From positions 6,663,501 through 6,727,500 of the forward strand of contig NC_088325.1 of the NCBI RefSeq assembly GCF_910592395.1: a DNA stretch of 64,000 nt, given 5' to 3'. This document shows, piece by piece, positions 10,155 to 22,270 of the stretch (its first letter is position 1; each line of letters begins with the position of its first letter). The notes under the pieces are model-generated. The model was given only the letters and a program-made list of their open reading frames with translations, was not told the origin of the DNA and did not search any database. Source of the stretch: Lineus longissimus. Taxonomy: Eukaryota; Nemertea; Pilidiophora; Heteronemertea; Lineidae. Position numbers and translations under genes: made by a program.

Positions 10155-12702
10155 CCTGAATCTGCGAAAAGAAGGATAAATTTGGACCGAAATCGTGGAA
10201 GTATCGGAAAAATCATGGTTAGTTTCGAGTTTTTGATCATGACAGGTCGGAAAATATCAGGTTTACGAACCCGCTGTGAGGTTACAACGTGATGTCAGCT
10301 ACTGCCGATGGCATTATGTGTACCTTGGAAACACTTGGAAACTAACGTGAGGTTACCCTGCTTGTTATGTTTTTCTGCGAGAAACGGTCTGAATTAACAC
10401 CAAAACGATCGCTGTCTCGTTCTATTCCGACGCTTCGTTGATTTTATTAATACTGAACCACAAAGCGATGTACGTGCATGCAATGCATTGGATGCTGAGT
10501 AAGCGAACCACGAGAAATGACGTCACGAGAGTCTATTACTATTAGGCCCCACGGGTGGCGCTGAAGTGGCGGCTTACCGGGGGCCTAATTCTTAACGATT
10601 TTTGACTCACTTGGCTAAGTGATCAATTAAAGGGAATGGCCCGCCAAAAAATGGGGAGTTTTGGACGGCCCGGTCAAAACCTTAGGCGGGAATAAGGTTT
10701 CATTGATAAATATAAGGAGTTTCAAGGCCCCCAAATCACTTGTAAGGTTCAATAGATACTGGCCTTTCATTGGTTTACCGTCTGCGTATCATTTACATAC
10801 TCTCATTTTGAAAAATATGACAATATTTACGATCACGTTATTGATTTTTGCAACATTTTCGGTAACGCGCCCCTTGCGGATCTGTAAGGTACCATTCGGA
10901 TGCTTGAAAAATGCTTGTCTCGTCGATTCGCTCGCGGATAAACGCATCAGGTTGACTGCAGCAACTTTTAATTGTTGGAGACAGAGAAGGAAGGAATATG
11001 ATTATCAGTTTGATGAAAACTTTACAAAGTTTCTTCTTGGGACTCGAAATCCATACTACTATTCTCTCTATTTTCCATTTTCTCCTCTCTCCAACTCACT
11101 ACTATCGCTATTGACTGCGTAACATACACTAACATTCTTTCGCTATCATTGCTAACTTCATTTACTAGAACACTGGCCTCTTTGTAGCCGATTATGTAAC
11201 CCATAGTGGAAACACCTGACAGCGCCGCCCGGCATGATCCACGTGCTACTGGCATATTTATAACTCATAGTAAATAAGGTTGTAAAAATATGCAAATGAG
11301 ATGCCGTATATGGAAACCATGACGTCACTAAGCAGTTCTTATTTCTGCTACGGGTGGCGCTGTTGCTTGCTTCTGGAGGCGCTATTCAACCTCTTTAAAT
11401 CTGCGCGGGCTATTTTTTGTGACCTGATTCCTCGGCGATGGTATAACGAATATTTGTGCAAGGGGTATCGTTGCGTTTGTGGTGATGTCTATATGTGGCT
11501 CGTTGAATCAGAAATGAACTTTATTTCCAACAAATATGTGTATTCGAACTCTTGGAAATCGAACCTAGAAGCAGGATGCAGCTGTGTCCAATGCTCGTGT
11601 ACTTGCCTTATGCAAATAGATAATAAAATAGCCATCTGTGGCGAGCATGAAATTTTGTGATGCGGATTCACTGAATATGGTAAGTTATGCATTGGATGTA
11701 TACGCGCAGAAAGGTGTCTATTGAGACTGAGAGTATCAACAGTAAGCATGTCTATAAATAGCATGTACATTTATAATGTATCGCGCTCGTTGCATTGTTC
11801 ATAGGGTATTGTGTAGTGGATCATAGTCAGGCGGTGGTGGTCTCTGAGGTCACTTATACTGTTTTCTGACCTTTCTTAGCATTAGTTGGCATTGCTGTCC
11901 TTTTCAGCAGCAGGGATTGCATTTGGACAGTGCCCTGTGGTTACCATAGTGCTAGCAGACGACAACAACAAATGGAGTAGTAACGTACCTGTTTTGTCTG
12001 TCAGGCTTATATTCTAAGTAGCAAGCATATATTTTAAAATCTATGCCTGTTAGCAGTAAGAGAGGATCCCAAAACTAGTACTGAATGCGCAACCCTCAAA
12101 ATGATCCACCACTGCTTGATATTGAGCATGACTAATCAACCATGTTTTCTAAATCTCCCAATACCACACAAAGAATATTGGCCTCGATCATTCCTCGCCA
12201 CAGAATGCAGGCGACTAAATACCGGTGTTGTCAAGGTCACCATCTGGAGCGGCAACATTGAACTATCCACCCAAGTGAGCTAATGTCGCCAAATGGCTTG
12301 TATTTTTGTATATTGGAAAATACGAATCTTTGGCTAGGAATAAATGTTAGTGTTTTAACGACCCAAACCAATGTCTTTAGTTAATATATGTTTCGTTAAT
12401 ATATTTAGTTTTTCATATAAGGTGTCTTTTTCAGTCGTAAATTACACACATTTGACTGTTAGAATGGACTGGCAGATTTAATTGAATAAAATATTCCATG
12501 TTTGAAAATCGACGACCAACTTCTGTACAGGTGACCAGTGTGTAACAGTTCATTTCAAAGCGAAGCGGGTACTGTAGGTGATTGCATTTAGCATCTGTCG
12601 TGTGGAACCACTATTAGCCAGTTCCGGGCCACTCTCTGTAAGTTAATCAAGAGAGTGGTTTAGTCACTCTAACGTCACGATCGAGCTTTGCGCGTATTGG
12701 TA
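10155..12702. other. Gypsy leader region with unidentified inserted repeat
   Basis: About 2.5 kb between the primer site and the MITE is long for a Gypsy leader and probably contains older inserted material. GACGTCAC followed by a GGGTGGCGCTG block occurs twice (about 10517-10563 and 11320-11352). The stretch about 11510-11690 resembles 54800-54940. No gene is recognised; the open frame at 10661-11122 has no family features. Confidence 0.4.
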
Positions 12703-12857
12703 TACAGGTTTCAAGGAGGATACCGCGGTGACGTCATATCACGTGATCACATCCCATATTAGTGATCGCTATGGCCAATCAGATTCAGTCTACTGACAGC
12801 ACCAGCACTGAACATACCTTTACGTCCCACTGTCTGGTGCGCTCCTGTACACAAAAA

Positions 12858-12929
12858 TGAACACATCCTAAGCGTCTTCCATTATCTCGCTGAAAGTATT
12901 GGGAGGAAAACCTGAATATCAACCTGATA
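12858..12929 (-). repeat. PAT-like split repeat B2
   Basis: 72-bp copy of 13206-13277; starts TGAACACATCCTAAGCG on the + strand. It forms the 3' end of the element. Confidence 0.85.
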
Positions 12930-13124
12930 CTCAGGGGCGAGAAAATAAAAGACCGCAAAGGGGGGGTGGGGTGGGCAAAAGGATCCTCCGATCCCCACAG
13001 CCCAAAGTTCCAAAAGACAACGTAAGCTAATAAAATTGGGGCCGAGGCGACCAACATGGCACCCAACGGCCATACGCTCAATCCCCGTAGAATACGGGGC
13101 AAAAGCTTCTGCCCAGAGATCCTA

Positions 13125-13277
13125 GAAAGCGAAATACGAAGTGGTCTCTCCTTGGCCCGGGAGCTCAATATATACTACGCTCGACAATAGAAGACGCTTA
13201 TGGTGTGAACACATCCTAAGCGTCTTCCATTATCTCGCTGAAAGTATTGGGAGGAAAACCTGAATATCAACCTGATA
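13125..13277 (-). repeat. PAT-like internal A2 (13125-13205) and B1 (13206-13277) junction
   Basis: The two half repeats abut here with no spacer. The 81-bp part matches 19120-19200 and the 72-bp part matches 12858-12929. In this family the internal junction carries the same sequence that forms when the ends are joined in the circle. The shared core at the joint is GGTGTGAACA. Confidence 0.85.
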
Positions 13278-13614
13278 TGGATTCCCGAAAACATTCCATA
13301 TCACCATTCCAGCTTTTTCCCCCAATACCCCATCACCCCATCACCCATCACCCCACAACACCCAAAACCATGAACAGCAAATGGATGTCCACAGGCAAAG
13401 CTCATGGTATCATGGGATGGCAGGAACGACAACTTACATAGACTGAAGAAGAAACTTTTATAATATCCGCTTTAATTACAGAAAATATAAACCTTCAACC
13501 CATTTGACAAGAGTTTATCAATTACAAACGCTACCTTAAAAGTGATACAATTATGGACACACTCGACAGAAATGGATTATCAGAACCAAGACCAATACAT
13601 TAACAAAACGACAC

Positions 13615-14832
13615 CTAGATTGCATGATTCAAAGTGTTAAATGTTGCATAGCGTTGGTAATCAGATTCAATCTTTCCCGACAAAGCTGGTGACGAAGCTA
13701 ACCTCTGAGCCAACTGCGCCGGCTCTTTCAAAGAATCCTCACGACTGTAATAACTGCATGAAGATTCTTTGAACCAACCAACATGCCTCATAGTCTGGGA
13801 ATTGGAGTCAGCCGCCCCGGACAACTTCAACGTTATGGCACAACCCGACCTGAGACTATGAGGTGTCTCCCCCTCGTAGATATTGAGCGTCGTCAAATAC
13901 TCCAACAAGCGGGAATACATCACTGCATATGAGACACATTGATCTAATACCTTACCCGAGTCACTTACTAGCCTAAAGAGGTAACCTAGCGAAAGATCTA
14001 CCCCAGCGCTTTTGGCCCAAGCTGAGTAGCGCTCCAGTGCGCTTACGGGGCATAGAGCCGCGTTATCACATCTCTTGATAACAAAGGTGTTACACCTCCC
14101 ATCTCCTCTTATGACTTTCGTATATGTATGCGAAACAGCCATGCCAGTGTTATCAGCAAGATATCTAACCGATTGACTAGGAGCGCCCGATAAATCGGAA
14201 ACCCTGTCACCCGCAAAAAATTGTAACTTAAAGAACGCCTGGTCTCGAAACAAAACGAAACGCTGACGCAAAGTGATATCTGGCCTAGACAACTGGTTAT
14301 CTATGTAAGAAGAGATTTTCTCCAATTTAGAGAGAAATAACGGCTTGGCCTGTTTTGGAACTATCTGGGCCTTAGCCTGCTCTTCCGAAATTTTCTTCAA
14401 GTACAGCTTTATGACATTTGATTTTGCGGGATTTCCGGTTTCCTATTTCGTACACCATTCCTTCCCCCTGCCTTCTTCCTCAAATATTTTTGATAATCTT
14501 TGAACAATGGTTATAAGAGTACCATGGGCTAATCTTGTCGGGCAAAGACATGTTGATAACGATTTGTCTCCCAAAAACAGACACTTTACATCATGAACTT
14601 TTGTTTTGCCATCCACATCCCTCCAAACCAAATACCGCCTTAGATGTTGAGGAGTACAAGACTGAATATTGACATGAAAAGGCAACAATGAGAAAAAATG
14701 CTCCAAACTAAGCTGCTCACTCGTTTTCCTTTTAACCATTTCGGAGTTCAAGTGTCGCTCATCCAAGATATCCAAACGATTGTTTATGCCCTGCAAATCG
14801 ATGCCCGACAAAAGACGCCGCCGACCCGCCAT
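13615..14832 (-). pseudogene. Tyrosine recombinase of the PAT-like element, one stop
   Basis: A single frame of about 405 codons opens after a TTTTTCAG acceptor directly before the ATG at 14832. One TAG at 14443-14445 interrupts it; the same frame continues on both sides. The catalytic set of tyrosine recombinases is visible: Arg in GDRVSDLSG, HSLR (H-x-x-R), HVGW, and the nucleophile region SYYSRED. The enzyme would join the circular cDNA to the target. The acceptor before the start suggests expression from a spliced subgenomic message. Apart from the stop nothing looks damaged. Confidence 0.85.
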
Positions 14833-14840
14833 CTGAAAAA

Positions 14841-17057
14841 TTAATTACCCTTTTTAAAAGAAAGCCTATAGGCAATTAAAGGGTATTTTAAACCATCACC
14901 ATCAAGCTTATATCCCAGCTTTGAAGGAATCTTAATAACTCTTTTTTGACCTTTTTGACCCAAGCATATCTTAGAGATAGAGTATGCACGGAGGATTGGC
15001 AAAGCAATGGAAGCCTCCGGCGTTAACAAAACAATCATAGTCAAAGCAGACACTGTTTGCTGAGCTAAGAACGACAAAAGAGATAATACAAGATTATCTG
15101 GTGGAAAAACGTACGGGTTGCCCTCCTTTGCCACATTCTGAGCAAAAACATTGATGCCAGATGAAAATGGCGAAGGTGAAGGAGTAAAATGTCGCAGAGA
15201 CAACCGATTATTATCCAACATGGCGTTGGAATCCAGCGCCATGAGATCAACAGAGTGCGGGCCAAATGCCTTTTGGACAATGGTCCAAACCTCGTCTGCG
15301 AGCGTAATGTCATCGGAACTTAGTGATCTAGATGGAGCATCTGCAGGGTTGAGCTTAGATGGCACATAGAAAAGCCTCAAATCTATACTATTTTGAAAGA
15401 CGAATTGAAATATGAGCTTCAACAAATCATTCAAAGGAGAAGATTTTGAACCTTGGTTTTTCCATGCAAAGATGAGCGGCTTATTATCCGTCAAGATATC
15501 CACTCTTTTGCCAACCAAATCAGGCTGCATGGATTGCAACGATTTTAACAAAGCATCAGCTTCTTTTAAAATTATTGGCCGCTTATCATCCTTGTCCCAG
15601 AAATCAGAAAAGCTCAAACCCGCATGCTCACCCTCTGTGACCACCGCCCCGTATTTGAAAAGCGATGCATCTGTTGCGAGAACAATCTGCTTATGTGACT
15701 CCCAACGCCACTTCAAACAACCACCCCACGAATCTAAAAATCTCCAATGTTCTATTTCAGCGCGTAACTTGCCAGAAACTTGAACATCCCTACTATTTTT
15801 TAGGCCCATTGATATTGCCGCATTTACTTCTCTAGTGTAGAGAGCAGCTGCTGGAACTGCCAACAACATTGACACACATTTGCCTGAAAATCTTTGCAAC
15901 GTTTTGATATTGATCTGCTGGCACGACAGGATATAATCACGCAAAGCCCCAAAGCTAACTTTCTTATAGTCCGGGAGAATATAAGCTAATCTAGCTGAAT
16001 CAACCATAAACCCCAAATATTTGAGATACGTCCCAAAGTCGAGCTTACACTTGTGAATTGCAAATGTGTAACCCAATCTCGTTAATAGCTGCAACAAAGC
16101 ATAAGCAATTACCTCTATTGGAAGATGCTTTACGCTAGAAGTAGAGAACACTGCCTCTACGGCTAATCTATCATCGATATACTGAGCATTGCGAATGCCA
16201 AATGTGCGCAAATACGTTGTTGCAACCATCCCAACCATTTGATAGATATAAGCGGAAGACTTTCACCCGAACGGCAAAGATCTACAGCGGAAAACCCAAC
16301 CCCCAAACTGTACGCCAAAGTAAGATGAACTGGAAGGGGACAGGAGAACATGATCATACCCGGATTTCTCATCCGTTGAGACCATTCTCGCATTTTCATC
16401 AACTAGCCTATAAACATGTTTAAGCGTTTCCAATTGAAACGGAGAATCCTTAATCCATAAATTTAAGTATCGGTTGTCTATGCAAAGCCGTGGTTTTGTA
16501 GGCTCGACAGTAAGCGGCATGATGATGGATGGTAATTGACACTCGCCCACCCGACCAACTAATTCCATTGCCCCCGTTTTAACACGCTGCTGAAGCTCCG
16601 AGGCTATAAACTCCCCAAACTGCTGACAACTGTTGGAATTCGGGTAGTATCGAGAAGGCGGGGTATCCGAGTCAAACGATTCACCTTTAAAGTTGCCCTT
16701 AAATGGCCTGAAAAAATCATCCACATTAACACCGTCTGTTAGCCATGATAATACTTGGCTAGAAACAGGACAAGTATCAGAAACATGGCCAATGACTTCC
16801 CGCCATTGATCTAAATTTTGATGAACTTGACCTGCTACAAAATGATCAGGGTTTCGTAGTGGCAGCTCGTTCAAATCAAAACATACACCGTCATTTATAA
16901 CGCTTTCAAAATCCGGGCATTGGTGGGTGGAAAGCCGAGGTTCACGCCCATCCAGAGTTGTCCACTGCGGCGACAGATGCTTGGATGCTACAGCTCTCTG
17001 CGGATCAAACGGAATCTGGAATTCCCAATCCTGGATTTCGTAACCCAAAATGTCCAT
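14841..17057 (-). pseudogene. Reverse transcriptase/RNase H of the PAT-like element, one stop
   Basis: The frame starts at the ATG at 17057, just after a TTTGTTTTAG acceptor, and runs to 14841 with one stop, a TGA at 16263-16265 in the RT finger/palm region. The context LPFG-stop-KSSAY suggests a Trp codon was lost. The catalytic YIDD lies in AQYIDDRL (about 16180). RNase H follows with VLATDAS, EADALL, ILTDNKP and NPADAPSR. The C-terminal about 150 residues contain HSVDLMAL and VFPPDN, reminiscent of the methyltransferase-like domain of DIRS/PAT elements. It would copy the genomic RNA into cDNA. Confidence 0.85.
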
Positions 17058-17183
17058 ACCCTAAAACAAAGAGAGCAGTAGCTTTAAAAGTCGCAGCAGA
17101 CAAATCCGACGGACGCGAAGCCCGGCCCCCCACCCACGTGAAGATGTAAATCTCCACTAGAGCAGAATGCTCCGGGAGGGGAC

Positions 17184-18353
17184 CTACTTCGTTTTTGCCA
17201 TCTTCGATGCCTCTTTCATTTTATCGCAATCACGATAAAAATGATCTGGTGAGTTACAAAAATAACATTGATAATTATTTGGAGGAGAGGAATCCGTTCC
17301 CCTACCCCTGCCGCGCCGGGCACCTCTTGACGCCCCACCCCTATAGGAATCAAAGAGCGGATTCATCATCTGCTGCAAAGATGCAACCGCAGCAACCTGG
17401 CTATACAAATCCGTTAAAGGTGACCTATGTTGAATGGACGGGCTTGGGTTTGGGCTCTCTTCAGGTTTCACGGTTTCAATCGGCTTCGGTTCGACTACCT
17501 TTTTTAGCGACTTACTAATGGCCTTGGTGATAAGCTCACCCGTACCACCACCCAACACCGTCAAGATAACATTAGCCATGTCCACCTTTCCTTGGTAACG
17601 CCTTGCCTGACGATATAAATCGTCGAACAACTCCATGTCCTTATGCGAAACAGAAGTAGCAGCCGCCGCTAAATCCTCCAGGTACAGCAACATCAACGAC
17701 TCATTGGGCTCTTCATGTAATGCCAAGGACCTCACCTTCGCCTTTGCCTTCTGCACTGGATCAGCTACGGTCGCCTGGCACGCTATCCTCTGCACCTTCC
17801 TCGGTGGCTCACTTACATCATCCGAAACACCCGGTGGAGTGATGGGCGGGTCCTGAAATAGCAAAACCATTGTTATAACACAAGCACCGAAACATAACAT
17901 TCTACCCATCCGAAATCATACCACCCAGAGCACACCAGCCGCATCTTATACCACATGCTCACATAACCATTTCCAGAGACCATGAACATAGCCGACAGAT
18001 AATCACCCACTTTAACCGCACAACCGATAGGACTGAAGCTATTGACTTACCCTAAGGGGCTGCCCTACTGGCTGGCCGATTTCGTTCGCTAGCACAATTG
18101 CATGGTGCAATAAAGCCACTCCAGCTCCACTTTGTTTGCCGAGGGCGGCAAGGACGTCTCCGATGTTTTCTCCGGTGAGTTTCTTGAAGGCTGTGGCGAT
18201 ACCATCGGAATCCAGATTCTCCAAAGGTTGATCCTTGTCCATCCTAGCCAACTCTCTGGGCTCATCAGGGCTACCATTGAACCGTGCGAACAGCGGCAGC
18301 AAACTTTTCCCCACCAGGGAATGCTTTTTCTTTAGGGTAGTCGGCTGAACCAT
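17184..18353 (-). CDS. Gag-like protein of the PAT-like element, spliced
   Basis: Exon 1 runs from the ATG at 18353 to 18051 and ends at a GTAAGT donor; exon 2 runs from 17852 (TATTTCAG acceptor) to the stop at 17184. The join is phase 0 and gives about 322 residues. The first part is an acidic helical region; the last 30 residues hold a zinc knuckle CYFCNSPDHFYRDC (CCHC) that would bind RNA. The ATG itself follows a TTGCAG acceptor, so a 5' non-coding exon is likely. No frameshift or stop is seen. A GTAGGT at the end of the frame could serve as donor to the RT exon. Confidence 0.7.
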
Positions 18354-18550
18354 CTGCAACACAAGAAATAATACATTACAAAACAAACCCCTGATATTTG
18401 AGCACTCAACAACCGCACTCTGCTATACTGGAGCCGCATATGGCTTGACACAAACTTTGACACGTTTATACCCCACGCGCCGATAGAGCATCCACGAACT
18501 ATACTTCCATACATGGCACCCCCATGGGCAACAACTATGCAAGCCACACT

Positions 18551-18869
18551 GCACCCCCACGGGCCTGCCGATACCTACGGAACTACAATTTGAGCTTTAC
18601 ACAGCGTACCCCAACAGGCCCGTTGATACCAACGGACCAACAACTCAAGCTTACACATTGCACCCCTACGGGCTTGCTGGTACCCACGGACCAACAATTT
18701 AAGCTTTACACATTGCACCCCTACGGGCTTGTTGATACCCACGGACCAACAATTTAAGCTTTACACATTGCACCCCTACGGGCTTGTTGATACCCACGGA
18801 CCAACAATTTAAGCTTTACACATTGCACCCCTACGGGCTTGTTGATACCCACGGACCAACAATTTAAGC
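18551..18869 (+). repeat. 55-bp minisatellite in the PAT-like leader
   Basis: Units start at 18551, 18605, 18661, 18716, 18771 and 18826, with period 54-56 bp. Core: CACCCCTACGGGCTTGTTGA followed by ACCCACGGACCAACAATTTA. The three right-hand units are nearly identical and the left ones diverged. A further degenerate unit may begin near 18515. It lies in the 5' leader of the element, between A1 and gag. Confidence 0.85.
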
Positions 18870-19119
18870 AGAGACAAACAGAACATATAAAACATAGACA
18901 TAAACGAGAAATACGGGAAAAGACGAACACCAAATCCAAGAGAAGCAAGATCCGAAAGCACAGAAGCCTAGTAGAGGCCAGAGCACGTAGGCCACAAAGC
19001 GGAGACTACACAGTAGGCGTAGCCGAAATACGGACAAAGGAAATCGAAAGCACAAAAGCGGCAGAAATTCTACTTACACCGAAGAATACCAAAGGAATAA
19101 AGCCCGGTCCGAGTGCGAC

Positions 19120-19200
19120 GAAAGCGAAATACGAAGTGGTCTCTCCTTGGCCCGGGAGCTCAATATATACTACGCTCGACAATAGAAGACGCTTATGGTG
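19120..19200 (-). repeat. PAT-like split repeat A1
   Basis: 81-bp copy of 13125-13205, ending CGCTTATGGTG at the element boundary; the MITE resumes at 19201. Confidence 0.85.
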
Positions 19201-19550
19201 CACCTATAGACATAAAATATTGCAATACCTAGTATGGATTCTTCCTGTGTAAAATAAAATTTACAGAGCAGATTAACTTTTGTTGTTTGTTTGTTGTTGT
19301 TTTGACTTAGAAGCCCGCCCATATCATAATATATTTGTTTGTTGTTGTTTTGACTTAGAAGCCCGCCCATATCATAATATATTCATGTATTGATGAAGTA
19401 TGAACTCATTTCTGTCCCATACAACTCTAAGAACAGTCAATTTCTCCTTTAATCATCACCTAAACCGCGATATCCGCAGGAAGATTTCGTTCTAGTGTCC
19501 GAAAATGCATGATCTTACAGGGGCGCTAACTCGACAAATAGAGGGGATCT

Positions 19551-19808
19551 ATGGGGATCTATGCGAGTTTTAGGTCCTACAGGTCTCGAACTTGTAAAAT
19601 CTGTAAACATGCCTCCAAATCCCATTATGATAATGAAGAGATTGCCCCATATCTGGGAGACTGTTTTGAAACCATCGCTAATTTTGGAAGATCGGTGCCC
19701 GGCTATTTGGTTTTAAAAACCCTATTTTTCCCCATCAAAACAGCACTTTTCATTATTCAAATGATAACTTATTGTCTGAAGACTTATTTCAGAGCAGAAA
19801 AATACTAA
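19551..19808 (+). CDS. Conserved 85-residue ORF of the CAAGGAGG MITE, copy 1
   Basis: An 85-codon frame is kept open in both copies of the MITE (here and at 43126-43383) with about four or five residue differences. It has CKICKH (a CxxC) near residue 17 and a hydrophobic segment near residues 57-75 (TALFIIQMITYCL). No family is recognised. Conservation may only reflect the young age of the copies. It could be a remnant of the parent element's protein. Confidence 0.3.
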   Translation: MGIYASFRSYRSRTCKICKHASKSHYDNEEIAPYLGDCFETIANFGRSVPGYLVLKTLFFPIKTALFIIQMITYCLKTYFRAEKY

Positions 19809-20105
19809 TAACTCTGATTAGATAATTTCTAACTTTGTTTGATGACTTGATTTTCCCTTGGCCGTGGATCGAGTACTAATAACTCTGATTTGATGCGAAA
19901 AATCTAACTTTGTTTAATGACTTGATTTTCCCTTGGCCGTGGATCGAGTTTGTTTACAATATGCAGCGCCATCTTGGAAAAGCCGTGACGTCACCGCGGT
20001 ATCCTCCTTGTACAGGTTTGCAGCATTTTCCAGTTTTATAAATATAGAGGTTTAGAAACTGCTTACGGTGAAGGAGGTGATAAGAAAATTGCGTGATTAG
20101 ACAAG

Positions 20106-21025
20106 ATGCCCGCTATTATTAGACCACCAAGGCTTGAACCATTGTCTGATGATGCCACCCAGGATATCGTTACATGGTTTAAGCGGTTTGACCTGTTTAA
20201 CCCTCAAGTACCAGATGATGCTGGTGCCGATGTTCTAAGAAGACATCAATCGCTGCCATTATATTTGACTAGGCGAACCTTTGTCATTTATGATGATCTT
20301 ACCCCAGCTCAGAAGGGTGATTATGAGGAAATCAAAGAGGCATTGAACGGACGTTTGGACCCAGCTGAGCATGCATTACTCCGCCGACATGAGTTTTCGG
20401 GTTTGCAGAGGGCACATGAAGAGTTGTTAGATGATTTCGAGCTGAGAGTTACCCGAGCGACTTCCAGGGCGTATGCAGAAGTTCCTAGACGACACGACAA
20501 TTAATGGCGAGAGAACATTTTATGAGGAGTGTTGGAGATAAGGCAATGCAGTACCATCTTCTCACTCATAACCCCGCAAATATCAGAGAAGCGGTACAAA
20601 TGGGACAGCAGTATTTACAGATTCATAGCATAGTGAATCCAAATGTGGATCGGGAGGTTAAGCCAACGCCGCCAGTTGTTTGGATGCTGCAAGATCCCGA
20701 TGGGTTGGGCGCACCCTCTCACTTGGATTCCGCTAACCCAGCAGCTGGTGCAATGCAGACTCGAATAGATGCCCTGATCTCAAATATGCAGAGCTTGACA
20801 GACACAGTTAGTATTAGGTTAGCAATTCAACAGAAACTCCAAGTCCCACGACAGCAGGCCTTGAATGATAGTGTTCAGGAAGTCGCATCCCAACATCAGG
20901 ATGCGACTAGGCGTGGTCACTCTACATATAGGACATTGCTTTGGGGGCGTGGACGTTGGGAGCCCCCACACTACCGCCCCCAGGGTCAGCAGAGAGATCT
21001 CAATGATGGATTTGGTGCCAACTAA
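20106..21025 (+). pseudogene. Gypsy gag (capsid region), frameshifted
   Basis: The first 132 codons (20106-20504) resemble the N-terminal capsid region of Gypsy gag, with a W-F-x-R-F-D motif near the start. The frame then stops and continues in another frame from about 20504 (block YHLLTHNPANIREAVQMGQQ). No zinc knuckle is found. Remnants of the gag end and protease linker follow to about 21195. The protein would package the retroelement RNA; this copy cannot make it. Confidence 0.75.
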
Positions 21026-21206
21026 CAACCGCTTCATCCTCCGCCAGATTCTCATTATCAAGCTGGACCTCATAATGATGAACGGTACTACAGGCGTAAC
21101 TCCCAAGATAGGCGATACCCCGAGAGAATAACTGGTCATATGCTGACTCTAGATGGGGAGAAAACACCCATCCAGCAGATAGACGTCGAGTCCAGCCTCA
21201 ACAATA

Positions 21207-21560
21207 ATGATAATAATAATAATGAAGTTTTTGTTTAGCGCTTTTCCATGGATTTGGTCCGTGCTCAAGGCGCTCCCTCTCCGTGTGATCTTGTAAATAA
21301 GTGCGTTTTTAGGATTTTGAATTCAATCCGAGCAGACACTGGGAGCCAGTGTAACTCGCGCAATGTTGGGGTTATGTGCTCAGATTTCTTCGTCCTGCAC
21401 ACAATTCGCGCCGCAGTGTTTTGTACACGCTGCAAGGGCGCGATCGTCTTCTTTGGAAGGCCGTACAAAATGGCATTATTGCAGTCCAATCTGGAAGTGA
21501 CGAATGCATGGCTCATGTTATCACTGTGGCTACTATATATAGACACTGCAGTGCCTACTG
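21207..21560 (-). mobile_element. 5'-truncated CR1/L2-like non-LTR fragment
   Basis: On the minus strand 21546-21265 encodes a C-terminal RT region (TSRLDCNNAILYGLP, ITPTLRELHWLPV). It is close in style to the end of the RT at 51884-53563. The 3' tail is an ATT/ATC repeat (about 21207-21228). Only the 3' end was inserted, as usual for target-primed reverse transcription. It lies between gag and protease of the Gypsy element. Confidence 0.8.
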
Positions 21561-21649
21561 CCCTGAGTGGAGTTCGCTAAACTGGAGCGAGCTGTAGATG
21601 CGGGTCGGTCGGCAGCTGCTAACCAGAGAAGACCCCAGGAAATAGTCCA

Positions 21650-22270
21650 CGGATCCTAATGCAAATTAGGGATAACATTATCCCCATTCTGCTTCACACC
21701 GGGGCTGATTTATCCGTCATCCGAGCAGATGAATGGAATGGTGTTTATAGACAGGGAGAATGTACCCCGTTGTATGGAGAACAACTTTCGGTTCTGGGCA
21801 GTTCTGGTTGTTTAGTGGTTTTAGGGCCTTTGAAATTTAAACACGCGTTCAAAGTGTGTGAAAATTTGGAAACCCTTACGATTCTCGGTTGGGATTTCAT
21901 GTTGGCTTACGATGTAGCCATTAGCCCACTTCAGAAGAAACTCAATATCCGCGGTCATGATTTCCCACTAATTGATGAGGTTTGTATGCCAGAAGTTTGT
22001 AAAGCCAGACTGTTGACAACAACCATTGTGCCTCATTGGACTGACGTGATCGAACCAGCGTACTTGATGCACGAGGGGGGTACCACCGGTGGTTCTTATG
22101 AGGGAGTCTTGGAACGAAACATCCTGACTGGAGGAATGGCATACAGAATCGTTGCCACGACACAGGGTGCATTGATTCCTGTCCGGATCATGAACCCAGA
22201 TGATAAACCGCCTTTTGGATCTGAGCAAGTTGGTCGCTACGAGACCAAATCGTATTTCTTGGCCTTCACA
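21650..22270 (+). pseudogene. Gypsy protease region, active-site Asp replaced
   Basis: The frame from 21659 contains LLHTGADLSVI, where the retroviral-type aspartic protease signature would have Asp before TG; here it is His. The rest to about 22230 is the usual spacer before RT. Near 22230-22265 the sequence jumps to the end of the RT domain in another frame. The enzyme would process the polyprotein; this copy is dead by the substitution alone. Confidence 0.65.

Larger units (their letters stand above)
12858..19200 (-). mobile_element. PAT-like tyrosine-recombinase (DIRS-order) retrotransposon, nearly intact
   Basis: Reading on the minus strand the element shows split direct repeats: A1 (19200-19120), the ORFs, B1 (13277-13206), A2 (13205-13125), B2 (12929-12858). 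This A1-ORFs-B1-A2-B2 plan is the mark of PAT/Ngaro-type elements, which replicate through a circle and integrate by a tyrosine recombinase without target duplication. Genes are gag with an intron, RT/RNase H with a methyltransferase-like end, and recombinase. Only two nonsense codons are seen in about 6.3 kb. The empty site is preserved in the second MITE copy at 43792/43793. Confidence 0.9.
12712..20010. mobile_element. CAAGGAGG MITE copy 1, carrying the PAT-like element
   Basis: Terminal inverted repeats of 25 bp (12712-12736 and 19986-20010, beginning CAAGGAGGATACCGCGG) are flanked by a perfect 9-bp duplication TACAGGTTT (12703-12711 and 20011-20019). Without the PAT-like insertion it would be about 956 bp, matching the 944-bp copy at 42995-43938. 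It also has two internal tandem duplications, of about 50 bp (19287-19383) and 70 bp (about 19804-19946). A 9-bp duplication suggests a Mutator- or Merlin-type mobiliser; no transposase is present. Confidence 0.9.

Noticed and set aside
10661-11122. 153-codon open frame in the Gypsy leader
   Set aside because: No gag-like or other family features, no splice context, lies in repeat-like sequence.
18551-18869. 55-bp repeats as a CRISPR or tRNA array
   Set aside because: Units abut without spacers and have no A or B box.
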